Below, in pieces: positions 1 through 10,167 of a DNA stretch of 38,469 nucleotides. The DNA comes from Clostridia bacterium (GTDB lineage: Bacteria; Bacillota; Clostridia; Christensenellales; CAG-314). The position numbers and the translations under genes are program-made. The stretch spans positions 1-38,469 of the forward strand of contig JAFVYC010000035.1 in NCBI GenBank assembly GCA_017500855.1. Direction: 5' to 3'. Below the pieces are notes generated by a model. The model saw only the letters and a program-made list of their open reading frames with translations. It had not been told where the DNA came from and searched no databases. Within the stretch, counting starts at the first letter, position 1. Each line of letters starts with the position of its first letter.

Positions 1-104
1 AGGGTTACTCCGCAACCCTTATTTTAATTTGACATAGCTGGGGAGCCACATGCCCCAGCATCCCCCGTGAGGGCAAAAAGATTCGGTACACGCCCGAACT
101 TTTT
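1..104. other. Cluster of hairpins at the window edge
   Basis: No gene is visible here. Four inverted repeats follow one another: AGGGTT/AACCCT (1-19, followed by a T-rich stretch on the plus strand), GCTGGGG/CCCCAGC (37-59), CCC/GGG (64-73), and a longer stem AAAAAG-TTCGG/CCGAA-CTTTTT (75-104). The packing suggests a structured RNA, a repeat element or nested terminators. It is cut by the window edge, so no class can be assigned. Confidence 0.4.
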
Positions 105-158
105 GGAGTTTTGTTGAAAGCGCCGACCAAGCGTTTGGTGGAATTTGCAAGCAAGGCA

Positions 159-185
159 CGGACCGTCGGGGACGCCGGTCCCTAC
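159..185. repeat. 27-bp palindromic repeat, copy 1
   Basis: The 27 bases are identical to those at 305-331. The core is a GC-rich palindrome with arms GGACCG and CGGTCC around a 10-base centre, followed by CTAC. Both copies are preceded at short distance by a related GAATTTGC(C)AAGCA stretch. This looks like a REP-like dispersed intergenic element rather than coding sequence. Whether it recurs elsewhere in the genome cannot be seen here. Confidence 0.8.
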
Positions 186-304
186 GATTTAAGAACATGG
201 TTTGAACACAAAAATATGTGGACTGCTTATATTCTATTGTTTTGCAACAGCCTGTGCGTTGGTATGGTAGAATTTGCCAAGCAGGTCAACAAGCACAACA
301 ATGG

Positions 305-331
305 CGGACCGTCGGGGACGCCGGTCCCTAC
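305..331. repeat. 27-bp palindromic repeat, copy 2
   Basis: Exact second copy of the element at 159-185, 146 bases away in the same orientation, in the non-coding stretch downstream of uvrA. Its arms GGACCG/CGGTCC can fold into a stable hairpin. The whole 1-386 stretch holds repeats and hairpins only. Confidence 0.8.
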
Positions 332-386
332 AATTACCGAACAATGCAGATTGAGAAAAACTTGTGCTTGAATATACCTTTTTAAC

Positions 387-417
387 AAAAAAACCGGCTC
401 GTTGTTGAGCCGTTTTT
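387..417 (-). terminator. Terminator of the uvrBA operon (bidirectional)
   Basis: The hairpin CGGCTC-6-GAGCCG (395-412) has an A-run on its left (387-393, a T-run for minus-strand transcription) and TTTTT on its right (413-417). It lies 45 bases after the uvrA stop and can work in both directions. Confidence 0.85.
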
Positions 418-461
418 GTGTTGTTTTGTTATGGTTTTTTTTGAAAAAAATTGGCAAAATG

Positions 462-3278
462 CTACTTTTTGACAAGGACGTCCTTCAAAAACTGTCCCGT
501 GTAGCTGTTGGGGTTTTGCGCAACTTGTTCCGGAGTGCCTTGGCACACGATTGTTCCGCCTTGGTCGCCACCTTCCGGGCCCAAATCCACAATGTAGTCG
601 GCAACTTTGACAACGTCCAAGTTGTGCTCGATGACGATGACGGTGTTGCCACTTGCAACAAGGCGTTGCAAAATTGTGATTAGTTTTGCCACGTCGTGGG
701 TGTGCAAACCTGTGGTTGGTTCGTCCAAAATGTACACGGTTTTGCCTGTGGAACGCTTGGAAAGTTCCGTTGCCAACTTGACACGTTGCGCTTCCCCACC
801 GGACAGCGTGGTTGCAGGTTGCCCAAGTTTGATGTAGCCAAGACCAACGTCGTAGAGAGTTTGAATTTTGTTTTTGATGCTTGTGATGTTTTGGAAAAAG
901 TCAACGGCTTCTTCCACGGTCATGTCCAACACGTCGGCAATGGATTTGCCCTTGTACTTGACGGCAAGCGTTTCCCTGTTGTAGCGAGCGCCGTGGCAAA
1001 CTTCGCAAGGAACGTACACGTCCGGCAAAAAGTTCATTGCAATGCGCAAAATGCCGTCGCCCGAGCAATGCTCGCACCTGCCACCCTTGACGTTGAAACT
1101 GAAACGGCCACTTGCATAGCCACGTTCCTTGGCATCGGGGGTGGAAGCAAACAAATCCCTGATCATTGTGAACACGCCCGTGTAGGTTGCAGGGTTACTG
1201 CGTGGTGTTCTGCCAATTGCGCTTTGGTCGATGGCAATGACTTTGTCCAAGTGTTCGATGCCTTCGATGCCGTTGCATTGCACGTCCGTTGGCCTTGCAC
1301 GGTTGAGTTTTTCCGCAAGGTAGGGAAGCAAAACTTCGTTGACCAAACTGCTTTTGCCACTGCCGGAAACGCCCGTTACCAAGCACAAACAGCCAAGTGG
1401 GAAGGACACGTCGATGTTTTTGAGATTGTTTTTGCTTGCGCCCTTGACGGTGAGGAAATTGCCGTTGCCGGAACGCCTTTTTGAGGGGACGGGTATGGAT
1501 TTTTCCCCCGAAAGATACTGACCTGTGATGGATTGTTTGCAGTTGATGATATCTTGCAAAGTGCCTGCGCAAACAATTTCGCCACCGTGAACGCCTGCGC
1601 CCGGGCCAACGTCCACAATGTAGTCGGCAGAGCGTATTGTGTCTTCGTCGTGCTCAACAACAATCAAGGTGTTGCCGATGTCCCGAAGGTGGTTCAAAGT
1701 GGCAATGAGTTTGTTGTTGTCCCTTTGGTGGAGCCCAATGCTTGGCTCGTCCAAAATGTACAACACGCCTGCAAGGCCACTGCCAATTTGCGTTGCCAAG
1801 CGGATGCGTTGCGCTTCCCCACCCGACAAAGTGCCTGCTGTGCGATTCAAAGTTAGGTAGCCCAAGCCAACGTCCAACAAAAATTGCAAGCGTGCCTTGA
1901 TTTCCTTCAACACCATGTAGGCAATTTTGCCGTGCGTTTCGGAAAGTTGCAAATTGTTGAAAAATTGCAACGCTTTGACAACGGAAAGTTCGCCAACTTC
2001 CCAAATGTTCAAGCCACCGACTTTGACTGCCAAAACTTGCTCTTTCAAGCGTTTTCCGTGACACGTGTTGCAGGGTTTTTCCACCATGAACTTTTCGTAC
2101 TCGGTGCGAGTCCAGTCGCTTTTGCACTCGGCGTGGCGCCTTGTCATCATGGGAATGACACCTTCCCACGTGGTGTTGAATGCCCTGCCGTCCTCCAAGT
2201 GGCACACAAGCGGAATTGGTTGACCGCCGTTGCCGTACATCACAAGGTTGTAGGCACTTTTGGGCAAATCCCGAACAGGAACGTCGCAACTGAAACGGAA
2301 TTTTTCCGCCAAGGCATCCAAAAGCATGCGCATCCAACTTGCTGCGCCAATGTTGAAGCCAAGAAGCCTGATTGCATCGCCGTGCAACGACTTGCTGTCG
2401 TCCGGCAAAATGAGCCTTTCGTCAAATTCCAACTTGAAACCCAAGCCCAAACAATCGGGGCAGGCGCCAAACGGGCTGTTGAAAGAGAAGGCACGTGGTT
2501 CCATTTCTTCCACGGTGAAGCCACAGGTTGCGCAAGCAAACTTGTCGGAAAAAATTTGTTCCGAGTCGGCTGTGGAAACAATCACCAAACCTTCGGCAAG
2601 TTTTAGTGCCGTTTCGATGCTGTCGGAAAGTCGGGTGTTCATTTCCGGCTTGACAACAAGCCTGTCTACCACAACGGAGATGTTGTGCTTGATGTTTTTT
2701 TCCAACTTTATTTCTTCGTCCAAGGTGCGCATTTCGCCATCGACGATGACACGAACGTAGCCTTGTTTTTTGAGTTTTTCCAACAATTTGGCAAACTCGC
2801 CCTTTCTTCCACGCACCACGGGTGCCAGTATTTGCAATTTTGTGCCTTCGCCAAGTTGGAAAACCCTGTCGCAAATTTGGTCGACGGAGGAACGTGCAAT
2901 TTCCGTTCCGCAATGGGGGCACACAGGCACACCAATGCGTGCAAAAAGCAAACGGAGATAGTCGTAGATTTCCGTTACCGTGCCCACCGTTGAACGTGGG
3001 TTGCTGGAAGTTGTTTTTTGGTCGATGGAAATGGCAGGGGAAAGACCTTCGATACTTTCCACGTCCGGCTTGTCCATTTGCCCCAAAAACTGGCGTGCGT
3101 AGGAACTTAGGCTTTCCACGTACCTGCGCTGACCTTCGGCAAAGATTGTGTCGAAAGCAAGGGATGATTTACCACTTCCGGACAGGCCCGTGAACACCAC
3201 CAGTTTGTCCCGTGGGATGGTGAGGTCGATGCCCTTCAAGTTGTTTTCTTTTGCGTTTTTGATTACTATATCTTTCAT
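462..3278 (-). CDS. uvrA: UvrA, excinuclease ABC subunit A
   Basis: DNA damage recognition ATPase of nucleotide excision repair; in the cytoplasm it forms UvrA2B and loads UvrB at lesions. The product has 938 residues, close to the family norm of about 940. The first Walker A is GLSGSGKS at residues 31-38 and the second NBD carries [10 protein letters not shown]. Both halves have ABC signatures ([24 protein letters not shown]). Zinc-binding CxxC pairs include CPHC and, late in the protein, CEHC and CEVC. The start is the ATG at 3278, where the conserved N-terminus ([14 protein letters not shown]) begins; two upstream ATGs would add a non-conserved tail. No good ribosome binding site precedes it, so translation may depend on uvrB. 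It is last in the ECF-coaX-uvrB-uvrA operon. Confidence 0.97.
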   Translation of the reverse strand: MKDIVIKNAKENNLKGIDLTIPRDKLVVFTGLSGSGKSSLAFDTIFAEGQRRYVESLSSYARQFLGQMDKPDVESIEGLSPAISIDQKTTSSNPRSTVGTVTEIYDYLRLLFARIGVPVCPHCGTEIARSSVDQICDRVFQLGEGTKLQILAPVVRGRKGEFAKLLEKLKKQGYVRVIVDGEMRTLDEEIKLEKNIKHNISVVVDRLVVKPEMNTRLSDSIETALKLAEGLVIVSTADSEQIFSDKFACATCGFTVEEMEPRAFSFNSPFGACPDCLGLGFKLEFDERLILPDDSKSLHGDAIRLLGFNIGAASWMRMLLDALAEKFRFSCDVPVRDLPKSAYNLVMYGNGGQPIPLVCHLEDGRAFNTTWEGVIPMMTRRHAECKSDWTRTEYEKFMVEKPCNTCHGKRLKEQVLAVKVGGLNIWEVGELSVVKALQFFNNLQLSETHGKIAYMVLKEIKARLQFLLDVGLGYLTLNRTAGTLSGGEAQRIRLATQIGSGLAGVLYILDEPSIGLHQRDNNKLIATLNHLRDIGNTLIVVEHDEDTIRSADYIVDVGPGAGVHGGEIVCAGTLQDIINCKQSITGQYLSGEKSIPVPSKRRSGNGNFLTVKGASKNNLKNIDVSFPLGCLCLVTGVSGSGKSSLVNEVLLPYLAEKLNRARPTDVQCNGIEGIEHLDKVIAIDQSAIGRTPRSNPATYTGVFTMIRDLFASTPDAKERGYASGRFSFNVKGGRCEHCSGDGILRIAMNFLPDVYVPCEVCHGARYNRETLAVKYKGKSIADVLDMTVEEAVDFFQNITSIKNKIQTLYDVGLGYIKLGQPATTLSGGEAQRVKLATELSKRSTGKTVYILDEPTTGLHTHDVAKLITILQRLVASGNTVIVIEHNLDVVKVADYIVDLGPEGGDQGGTIVCQGTPEQVAQNPNSYTGQFLKDVLVKK

Positions 3279-3292
3279 ACTTGATTTGTGAT

Positions 3293-3309
3293 GCATACGG
3301 TTAGTATGC
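3293..3309. other. Inverted repeat between uvrB and uvrA
   Basis: GCATAC-5-GTATGC is a perfect 6-bp inverted repeat in the 47-base gap between the uvrB stop and the uvrA start. There is no T-run, so it is not a classical terminator. It may be an mRNA hairpin that influences uvrA translation. Confidence 0.5.
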
Positions 3310-3325
3310 GTTGTTTTGTGCAAAG

Positions 3326-5299
3326 TTACTGCTGACCGTGCTTTTTGCGTTTTGCTTTTTCCAATTGTTTGGTGAGGCGCACAACTTCCTCTCTCAGTTG
3401 AATTGCCTTTTCAAAATCCAACTGGTTGGCAGCAGTTTTCATCCTTGCAGTTACTGCTTCTATTTGTTTTTGCAAATCCTTGGCGCTGACGGCTTCGGAA
3501 GTTTTTTGTGTGATTTCCAACGTGTTTTGCACGGAATGCTCTATCGTTTTGGGCACGATGCCGTGTTGGACGTTGTAGGCGTGCTGAATTTCCCTGCGAC
3601 GGTTGGTTTCGGAGATGGCACGCTTCATGCTGTCGGTGATGACGTCGGCGTACATGATGACCTTGCCTTGGCTGTTGCGTGCTGCACGGCCAATGGTTTG
3701 AATGAGGGAAGTGTCGCTACGCAAAAAGCCTTCCTTGTCGGCATCCAAAATGGCAACAAGTTTTACTTGGGGCATGTCCAGCCCTTCTCGCAAAAGGTTG
3801 ATGCCCACAAGCACGTCGAATTCGCCACGCTTCAAGCCGTTGACAATTTCCACACGTTCCAATGTGTCAATTTCCGAGTGCATGTAGCGCACACGCACGT
3901 CGTGCTTTGCCAAAAAGTCGGTGAGGCTTTCCGCCATGCGTTTGGTGAGAGTTGTGATGAGCACCCTGCCACCACTTGCCGTTTGCTTGTGGATTTCGCC
4001 AAGCAAGTCGTCGATTTGACCTTCCACAGGGCGCACTTCCACCATTGGGTCGAGAAGCCCCGTTGGGCGAATGAGTTGTTCCACGATGTTGTCGGCACGC
4101 TGAATTTCGTAGTCGGCAGGTGTTGCCGAAACGCAAATTAGTTGGCCGATGCGACTGTCGAACTCGTCGAAAGTGAGGGGACGGTTGTCGAAAGCGCTTT
4201 TCAAGCGGAAGCCGTAGTCTACAAGGTTGTTTTTGCGAGCCCTGTCGCCGTTGTACATGCCACGGATTTGTGGAATTGTCATGTGGCTTTCGTCGATGAA
4301 AGTGATGAAATCGTCGGGGAAGTAGTCCAACAAAGTGTAGGGTGGTTGGCCAACTTGCCTGCCGTCGAAGTAGCGAGAGTAGTTTTCGATGCCACTGCAG
4401 TAGCCCATTTCCCGCATCATTTCCAAATCGTAGGAAACACGTTGTTTGAGCCGTTGCGACTCCACAAGTTTGTTGACGTCGGCAAAGTGTTGCGACTCTT
4501 CCACCATGTCTTCGCCAATTTGTTTCAAGGCCGATTCCATTGTTACGCCTTCCACAACGTAGTGGCTTGCAGGGAACACGATTGTGTGCAAAAGGTTTGC
4601 AACGACGTTGCCCGTGAGTGCATCAATTTCCGAAACACGCTCGATTTCGTCCCCCCAAAACTCCACACGGATGGCGTGTTCGCCGTAGGATGCGGGGAAA
4701 ATTTCCACAATGTCGCCACGCACACGGAAAGTGCCACGGTGGAAGTCCATGTCGTTGCGAGTGTACTGGATGGCAACGAGTTTTTTGATGACGTCCTGCC
4801 GACTTACGCTGTCGCCGGGGCGAAGGGACAGGCTCATTTTGTAGTACTCGCCGGGGCCACCCAAGCCGTAGATGCAGGAAACGCTGGCAACGACAATGAC
4901 GTCTCGCCGTTCGAACAGCGAGCAAGTTGCCGAGTGGCGAAGTTTGTCGATTTCGTCGTTGATGTCAATTTCCTTTTCGATGAACAAATCCCTTGCGGGA
5001 ATGTAGCTTTCCGGCATGTAGTAGTCGTAGTAGGAAACGAAAAACTCCACCCTGTTTTCCGGGAAGAACTCCCTGAATTCGTTGCAAAGTTGCGCCGCAA
5101 GCGTTTTGTTGTGGCACACCACCAACGCAGGGCGATTGGCTTGCGCAATGACGTTTGCCATGGTGAAAGTTTTGCCACTGCCCGTGACGCCACGAAGCAC
5201 CTGTGTGGCAAGCCCGTCTTTTAGCCCTTGGGTAAGTTTTTGTATTGCCTGCGGTTGGTCGCCACAGGGTTTGTAGTTGGAATGCAGTTTGAAGTCCAT
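3326..5299 (-). CDS. uvrB: UvrB, excinuclease ABC subunit B
   Basis: Helicase-like damage verification subunit of nucleotide excision repair; it receives DNA from UvrA and recruits UvrC. It has 657 residues, the usual length. Walker A is GVTGSGKT (37-44). The beta-hairpin used for strand insertion is the tyrosine-rich stretch beginning [10 protein letters not shown]. The Walker B region is FIDESH. Helicase motifs are in the second half (QTIGRAARN). The C-terminal UVR coiled coil ([13 protein letters not shown]) is the UvrA/UvrC contact. It starts 4 bases after the coaX stop, so the two are co-transcribed. The ribosome binding site (GGTAG) is weak, suggesting translational coupling. No Gram-positive SOS box was seen directly upstream. 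Confidence 0.97.
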   Translation of the reverse strand: MDFKLHSNYKPCGDQPQAIQKLTQGLKDGLATQVLRGVTGSGKTFTMANVIAQANRPALVVCHNKTLAAQLCNEFREFFPENRVEFFVSYYDYYMPESYIPARDLFIEKEIDINDEIDKLRHSATCSLFERRDVIVVASVSCIYGLGGPGEYYKMSLSLRPGDSVSRQDVIKKLVAIQYTRNDMDFHRGTFRVRGDIVEIFPASYGEHAIRVEFWGDEIERVSEIDALTGNVVANLLHTIVFPASHYVVEGVTMESALKQIGEDMVEESQHFADVNKLVESQRLKQRVSYDLEMMREMGYCSGIENYSRYFDGRQVGQPPYTLLDYFPDDFITFIDESHMTIPQIRGMYNGDRARKNNLVDYGFRLKSAFDNRPLTFDEFDSRIGQLICVSATPADYEIQRADNIVEQLIRPTGLLDPMVEVRPVEGQIDDLLGEIHKQTASGGRVLITTLTKRMAESLTDFLAKHDVRVRYMHSEIDTLERVEIVNGLKRGEFDVLVGINLLREGLDMPQVKLVAILDADKEGFLRSDTSLIQTIGRAARNSQGKVIMYADVITDSMKRAISETNRRREIQHAYNVQHGIVPKTIEHSVQNTLEITQKTSEAVSAKDLQKQIEAVTARMKTAANQLDFEKAIQLREEVVRLTKQLEKAKRKKHGQQ

Positions 5300-5303
5300 G
5301 TTT

Positions 5304-6074
5304 CTACCGATTGAGTTTGTAGATTTCGTACAGGCCCTTCAAGGAAAGTTGCCTGTCGATGTGTGTGAAGATGGGTTCCACGTCGTTGACGATGTGCGCA
5401 AGGCCACCCGTTGCAATGACTTTGGCGTTGTGCATGCCCGTTTCCCTTTTGATACGCTCCAAAATGTACTTTACTTGGCCAACCACGCCAAAAATAACGC
5501 CACTTTGGATGGCTTTGCCCGTGGATTGCGCCACCGTTTTGGCGGGCGTTTCCAGTTCCACACTGGGCAATTTTGCCGTGCAACGGGAAAGACTTTCAAT
5601 TGTGGATTTCAAGCCGAGAGTGATTGCGCCACCAACAAATTCCTTCCTTTCGTTGACAACGTTGAAGGTTGTTGCCGTGCCGAAGTCTACCAATATGAAG
5701 GGTGCGCCGTACTGCTTTTCTGCTGCGACGGAAGTGATGATGCGGTCGCTACCAAGTTCCCGTGGGAAGTCGTAGCGAATGGCAATGCCGGTTTTGACGC
5801 CAACGCCAACAACGATGGGTTTCACACCGAAAACGTAGTTGATTACGTTTGTGAAGGTGTAGTCCAACTGTGGAATTACCGACGAAACAATTGCGCCGGT
5901 GACGGACTTTTCGTCAATTTTGGAGTGGGACATCAGTTGCAAAAGCAAAGCAACGTACTCGTCGCTTGTGCGCTTGACGTCGGACGACATTTTGAAAGAT
6001 TTTGCCAAAGTGCCGTTTGGTGAAAACAGCCCGATTTTGATGTTTGTGTTGCCAATGTCTACTGCAAGAATCAT
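5304..6074 (-). CDS. coaX: CoaX, type III pantothenate kinase
   Basis: Phosphorylates pantothenate, the first step of coenzyme A synthesis; cytoplasmic. The 256 residues match the family. The ASKHA-fold phosphate-binding loop is at the very N-terminus ([15 protein letters not shown]), followed later by [11 protein letters not shown] and GGAITLG. Type III enzymes are typically insensitive to CoA feedback and need a monovalent cation (family knowledge). The ATG at 6074 overlaps the TGA of the upstream ECF subunit gene (ATGA) and is preceded by GGGGAG at 8 bases. The overlap suggests that the transporter and kinase work on the same vitamin. Confidence 0.95.
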   Translation of the reverse strand: MILAVDIGNTNIKIGLFSPNGTLAKSFKMSSDVKRTSDEYVALLLQLMSHSKIDEKSVTGAIVSSVIPQLDYTFTNVINYVFGVKPIVVGVGVKTGIAIRYDFPRELGSDRIITSVAAEKQYGAPFILVDFGTATTFNVVNERKEFVGGAITLGLKSTIESLSRCTAKLPSVELETPAKTVAQSTGKAIQSGVIFGVVGQVKYILERIKRETGMHNAKVIATGGLAHIVNDVEPIFTHIDRQLSLKGLYEIYKLNR

Positions 6075-6718
6075 TTGTGTTGCTCCCCTTTTGCTCGTTT
6101 TTCGTTGTTACCATCCACGCCAAGTTTCAGTCCACGGCGCACACCCAACACTATGAGTGGCACGCCTGCAACGGATGCTGCGTACTCGGGGATGATGTTG
6201 GTTACCAAAACTGCGTAGATCATTGCAAAAACGCCTTGGTTGGCGTCGTTGTGCAAAAACCTTGCAAGTTCTACGCAACTGAAAAAGCCCACTGTGTTGC
6301 AAACAAGCCCCACCAACGTGGCAACGGACAGCGCAACAATTTGCCTTGTGGCAATTTTGCCCTTTTTGAACAGCGCCAGCACACCACGGTACACGGCAAA
6401 TGCGCAAAGCGACATTGCAAGGCGTGGCGGAATTGTGATGAGTGGCCAGTAGTACACGGGCAAAACTTGCCCGATGAGCGCCGACGGCATCAAAAATTCC
6501 TTGATGAAACTTGCCAAGCCAAAAAACAGCCCTGCAAAAGTTGCATCCGCCCAACTGTTGGACAAAAAACAAAAAGATAGCGTAACCAGTAACGTGCAAA
6601 CTGCCATGGAAAAACCAATTGGCAGGAAACTGATTGCCCTATCAATCATCATAGCAACAAAAATTGTTGCAAACATAATGGCATACTTTGCCATTCTTTT
6701 TGCTTTGTTGTTTACCAT
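6071..6718 (-). CDS. ECF transporter S component, probably for pantothenate
   Basis: Hydrophobic protein of 215 residues with about six membrane segments, consistent with a substrate-binding S subunit of an energy-coupling factor vitamin transporter. Supporting features are its size, the short charged N-terminus (MVNNKAKRM) and an internal PPRLAMSLCAFAVYR stretch like that of other S components. The ATG at 6718 was chosen because GGAG lies 5 bases upstream; longer reading is possible but adds 69 unlikely residues. It overlaps coaX by 4 bases, so pantothenate (PanT-like) specificity is inferred from context only. No EcfA/EcfT genes are in the window, so it would share a module encoded elsewhere. 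Confidence 0.8.
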   Translation of the reverse strand: MVNNKAKRMAKYAIMFATIFVAMMIDRAISFLPIGFSMAVCTLLVTLSFCFLSNSWADATFAGLFFGLASFIKEFLMPSALIGQVLPVYYWPLITIPPRLAMSLCAFAVYRGVLALFKKGKIATRQIVALSVATLVGLVCNTVGFFSCVELARFLHNDANQGVFAMIYAVLVTNIIPEYAASVAGVPLIVLGVRRGLKLGVDGNNEKRAKGEQHK

Positions 6719-6812
6719 AAAAACTCCAATTTCGCCCCGAAACGGGTGCAAATATCTTTTTTGGTAAAAGAAAAACCTGAGTATCGTTTGCATTGCAATA
6801 CGACCTGCCACT

Positions 6813-6841
6813 ATTGTACCACATTGCGCAAGAAAATACAA
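6813..6841 (-). promoter_or_regulatory. Promoter of the ECF-coaX-uvrBA operon
   Basis: On the minus strand a -35 TTGTAT (6836-6841) and an extended -10 TGGTACAAT (hexamer TACAAT, 6813-6818) are separated by 17 bases. This gives a leader of about 90 bases before the ECF start; the leader contains a CCCG/CGGG stem just before the ribosome binding site. Confidence 0.6.
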
Positions 6842-6926
6842 TGGTCTTGCAAAAGAATTTAGCACTTGGACAATTTTTTTTCTTTTGAAAAAAGAAAACT
6901 TGCAAAATTCCACGCCAAAGGGCATG

Positions 6927-6955
6927 AAAAAAGCACAGGCATTTTGCTTGTGCTT
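6927..6955 (-). terminator. Terminator of lon-engB
   Basis: On the minus strand AAGCACA-11-TGTGCTT (6931-6955, inner GCA/TGC pairs) is followed by a T-run (6927-6932). It begins 15 bases past the engB stop. The plus strand also shows three tandem TGTGCTT-like words here. Confidence 0.8.
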
Positions 6956-6969
6956 TGTGCTTTGTGCTT

Positions 6970-7599
6970 TTACTCTTCTGCGGAATCGTCCACAGGGGTG
7001 TGGTAGGCTGTGAGCATTTGTTGGATTTTGTCCAAAACTTGCTCCTTGCCCGTTTTGTTCAAAGAGGACACGGCAATGACGTTGCTTTGCCCCACCTTCA
7101 AAAAACTTGCAATGCTATTAAGTCTGTTTTTGACTTGGCTTTTGGAAACCTTGTCCGCCTTGGTTGCCACGATTGTGTAGGACACGTGGTGATGGAACAA
7201 GTAGTTGTACATTTGCACGTCGTCCTTGGTGGGATCGTGGCGAATGTCTACCAAAAAGAAAACGTGGCAAAGCGCCCTTTCCTTGGCAAGGTACTTTTCC
7301 AACAAGTCCGCCCACTTGAGTTTTTCTTGGTCGGTGACTTTGGCGTAGCCGTAGCCCGGAAGGTCAGCCAAAATGAACTGATTTTCCAGTTGTTCGTTGA
7401 TGAAAAAGTAGTTGATTAGGCGAGTACGTCCCGGCTGTTTTGAAGTGCGAGCAAGTTTTCCGTCGTTGACAAGAAAGTTGATGAAACTGCTTTTGCCAAC
7501 GTTGGATTTGCCTGCAACTGCAATTTGCGGGATGTCGGACACAATGCATTGCCCAAACGTGGATGCGCCCTTGATGTAGGATGATTTTTTGATTTCCAT
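6970..7599 (-). CDS. engB: EngB/YsxC, ribosome-assembly GTPase
   Basis: Small essential GTPase acting in late maturation of the large ribosomal subunit; cytoplasmic. It has 209 residues, within the family range of about 195-210. G1 is GKSNVGKSSF near residue 33, G2 is in the GRTRLINYF stretch, G3 is DLPGYGYA, G4 is TKAD and G5 is near SSLNKTG. The start ATG at 7599 is preceded by GGAAG. The location downstream of lon is the same lonA-ysxC arrangement as in Bacillus (established gene order). Confidence 0.95.
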   Translation of the reverse strand: MEIKKSSYIKGASTFGQCIVSDIPQIAVAGKSNVGKSSFINFLVNDGKLARTSKQPGRTRLINYFFINEQLENQFILADLPGYGYAKVTDQEKLKWADLLEKYLAKERALCHVFFLVDIRHDPTKDDVQMYNYLFHHHVSYTIVATKADKVSKSQVKNRLNSIASFLKVGQSNVIAVSSLNKTGKEQVLDKIQQMLTAYHTPVDDSAEE

Positions 7600-7622
7600 T
7601 GTGTTACTTCCGTTGTGTTGAA

Positions 7623-7639
7623 GTGGGCAAAATGCCCAC
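7623..7639 (-). other. Intercistronic hairpin between lon and engB
   Basis: GTGGGCA-3-TGCCCAC is a perfect 7-bp stem located 9 bases after the lon stop. No T-run follows it on the minus strand, so it is more likely an mRNA 3'-end stabiliser or processing site than a strong terminator. Confidence 0.6.
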
Positions 7640-7647
7640 CCCGTGTG

Positions 7648-9981
7648 TTAGTTTTGTTGAACAAGTGCGTGCTTGAACACCGTGTGAATGTCCTCGGCAA
7701 GCACGAACTCCAACTTGTTTTTGACGTCCTGTGGAATGTCGTCCAAATCCCTTTCGTTGCCCTTGGGGATGATGACTTTTTGAATGCCCAAACGGTAGGC
7801 GGCAAGCGCCTTTTCCCTTAGTCCACCAATTGGCAACACCTTGCCACGCAAAGTGATTTCCCCCGTCATTGCAACCTTGCCCGACACGGGAATGCCGGAA
7901 AACGCCGACATTACCACCGTTGCCATTGTGATGCCTGCCGATGGGCCGTCCTTGGGGATTGCTCCTTCCGGAACGTGAATGTGAATGTCCGTTTCGGCAA
8001 AGCGTTTTTTGTCGATGCCGTAGTCGTCGGCAAAAGATTTGACAAGACTTATTGCCGTGCGAGCCGATTCCTTCATTACGTCGCCAAGGTTACCCGTTAG
8101 TTGCACGTCGCCCTTGCCTTGGAAAAGCGTTGCATCTACGTTCAAGGTTACACCACCAACACGTGTCCAAGCAAGACCACGAGCCGAACCGACTGTGTCG
8201 GCAATCAAGCCCATTTCTTCCTTGTGGCGTTCCACCCCAAGGTACTCGTGAACGGTGTCCTCGGTGACGGTGATTTTTGCGTCGATGTTTTCCACCAACT
8301 TCAAAGCAATTTTGCGACAAATTTTTGCAATGGCTCTTTCCAAACTTCTCACGCCCGATTCGCTTGTGTAGCCACGCACGATTTTTGCATACGCCCCATC
8401 CGTTATGGTTACTGCGTCCTGTGGAATACCGTGCAATTCAAGGTTCTTTTTGAGCAAGAAACTTTGTGCAATTTGCACTTTTTCCAACTCGGTGTAGCCG
8501 GAAAGGTCAATGATTTCCATGCGATCCAACAACGGTTCGGGAATGTCGTCGGTGGCATTTGCCGTGCAAACAAACAACACTTTGGAAAGGTCGTAGGGAA
8601 CTTCCAAGTAGTGGTCGGTAAAACTGAAGTTTTGTTCGGGATCAAGTACTTCCAACATGGCGCTTGCTGGGTCGCCACGGTTGTCCTTGCCCATTTTGTC
8701 AATTTCGTCCAAAAGCAACACAGGGTTGATGCACTCTGCTTGCTTCATCATGTACACAATTTTGCCTGGGATTGCGCCAACGTAGGTACGGCGATGGCCA
8801 CGGATTTCCGCTTCGTCCCTGACGCCACCAAGGCTGACACGCAAGTACTTTCTGCCAAGCGCCCTTGCTATACTGCGCACAATGGACGTTTTGCCCACCC
8901 CCGGAGGGCCAACGAAGCACAAAATGGGGCCGTTCAACTTGCCTGTCAGTTGCATAACGGCAAGGTACTCCACAATGCGATCCTTGATTTTTTCCAATCC
9001 GTAGTGGTCTTCGTCGAGAATTTGCCTTGCAAGAGCCAAATCCTTGTTGTCCGTTGTTTCCTTGCTCCAAGGCACGTCGCAAAGCCAATCCAAGTAGTTG
9101 CGAATTACTGCTGCATCGGGAGAAGTAGGCGCCATTTTGGAAAGGCGAGCCAGTTCCTTTTGCGCCTTTTTGCGCACTTGTTCCGGCATGCCACTTTTTT
9201 TGATGCGTTCCTCGTACTCTGCCCTTTCGTTGGCATCGTCGCCAAGTTCGGCGGAAATTGCCTTGATTTGTTCACGCAGGTAGTACTCCTTTTGACCGTC
9301 GGCAACTTGCTTTTTCACACGGTTGGCAATGCGCTTTTCCGTGCGAACAAATTCCAAATCGCCAATGATGTAGGCGCAAATTTTTTCCATGCGAACGTCC
9401 ACGTCCCTTTCTTGAAGAATGCTTTGGCGTTCGGGAAGGCGTGTTACAATTTCGTTGGCAACAACGTCGGTGAAGGCAAGGTAGTCCACGTCTTCCTTTT
9501 GGCGGAATTTTTCGATGTTGGACTTTGCCAAATTTTTGTTGATTGCCGAAAGATCTTCCATGTGCTTCAACGTGTGCAAAAACAGCGCACGGGAAGAAGC
9601 ATCGTTTTTGCAAACGAATTGCACTTGTTTTGCGCTGGCTGTGAGAAGCGTGTTGGAAATGTTGACGTCGAAAAGTTCCACTGTGTCCAAAGTGCGAACA
9701 ACAACCAACATGGATTCGGTAGTGTTCTTTTCCACAGCAACAACTTCCGCCAACACGCCGACTTCGTAGAAATCCGTGATGGAGTTGACTGTTGCCATTG
9801 TGACGTCAGTTTGGCTTACCATCACAAATCTGCCACCGTTTTCCAATGCAAACTTGATGGCGTTGCGAGAAATTGTGCGTGCAACTTCCACCTTGGCACG
9901 GATGCCCGGGAAGAAGAAATTGCCACGCATTGTGAGAATTGGTAGATTGTTGTAGACTGTCAAATTGTACCTCTTTTTCAC
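7648..9981 (-). CDS. lon: Lon, ATP-dependent serine protease
   Basis: Hexameric cytoplasmic AAA+ protease degrading damaged and regulatory proteins. It has 777 residues, typical of LonA. The N-terminal substrate-recognition domain is followed by Walker A GPPGVGKT at 358-365 and Walker [10 protein letters not shown]. The proteolytic domain has the Ser-Lys dyad: Ser681 in PKDGPSAGI and Lys724 in REKALAA, the 43-residue spacing seen in other Lon proteins. The start is GTG at 9981; an in-frame stop lies 12 codons upstream with no better start in between, and no clear ribosome binding site is visible, which is unusual here. It has its own promoter, about 180 bases upstream, with a clpX-like remnant in the leader. 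Confidence 0.96.
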   Translation of the reverse strand: MKKRYNLTVYNNLPILTMRGNFFFPGIRAKVEVARTISRNAIKFALENGGRFVMVSQTDVTMATVNSITDFYEVGVLAEVVAVEKNTTESMLVVVRTLDTVELFDVNISNTLLTASAKQVQFVCKNDASSRALFLHTLKHMEDLSAINKNLAKSNIEKFRQKEDVDYLAFTDVVANEIVTRLPERQSILQERDVDVRMEKICAYIIGDLEFVRTEKRIANRVKKQVADGQKEYYLREQIKAISAELGDDANERAEYEERIKKSGMPEQVRKKAQKELARLSKMAPTSPDAAVIRNYLDWLCDVPWSKETTDNKDLALARQILDEDHYGLEKIKDRIVEYLAVMQLTGKLNGPILCFVGPPGVGKTSIVRSIARALGRKYLRVSLGGVRDEAEIRGHRRTYVGAIPGKIVYMMKQAECINPVLLLDEIDKMGKDNRGDPASAMLEVLDPEQNFSFTDHYLEVPYDLSKVLFVCTANATDDIPEPLLDRMEIIDLSGYTELEKVQIAQSFLLKKNLELHGIPQDAVTITDGAYAKIVRGYTSESGVRSLERAIAKICRKIALKLVENIDAKITVTEDTVHEYLGVERHKEEMGLIADTVGSARGLAWTRVGGVTLNVDATLFQGKGDVQLTGNLGDVMKESARTAISLVKSFADDYGIDKKRFAETDIHIHVPEGAIPKDGPSAGITMATVVMSAFSGIPVSGKVAMTGEITLRGKVLPIGGLREKALAAYRLGIQKVIIPKGNERDLDDIPQDVKNKLEFVLAEDIHTVFKHALVQQN

Positions 9982-10069
9982 GCAAGATTGCCGTTGGCAA
10001 AAATGCGTTTTTCGTTAGTTTGGGGAAATTGGAGTTTTTGTTGCGTGCAAAACACTTGCAAAACCAAAA

Positions 10070-10156
10070 AACTCTTTTGTAGTGGTTGTACACGGCTACC
10101 GACAAAGTGCGTTTGGCGTTGTCTTGCCCAACAACGTGCTTGTCCAGTTCAGCCTT
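10070..10156 (-). pseudogene. clpX-like 29-codon remnant in the lon leader
   Basis: The minus strand reads 29 codons (starting [16 protein letters not shown], ending VYNHYKRV) that match ClpX residues encoded at 11227-11313. Over the first 81 bases I count 5 differences, 2 of which change an amino acid (Tyr to His, Glu to Asp). The last two codons are synonymous but different (AGA GTT against CGT GTG). It has no ATG, an in-frame TAA lies 5 codons upstream, and it is followed by unrelated sequence. It is best read as the relic of a second clpX copy, or as a gene-conversion scar, in the 5' leader of lon. Confidence 0.85.
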
Positions 10157-10167
10157 GTGTAGTAGAT

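Noticed and set aside
111..371. Plus-strand 86-codon frame over the repeats at the left edge
   Set aside because: Its translation is mainly the palindromic repeat read through; there is no ribosome binding site.
8101..9945. Very long plus-strand frame opposite lon (and similar ones opposite uvrB, clpX and the ABC genes)
   Set aside because: These are mirror frames caused by codon bias of the real minus-strand genes; no domains are recognisable.
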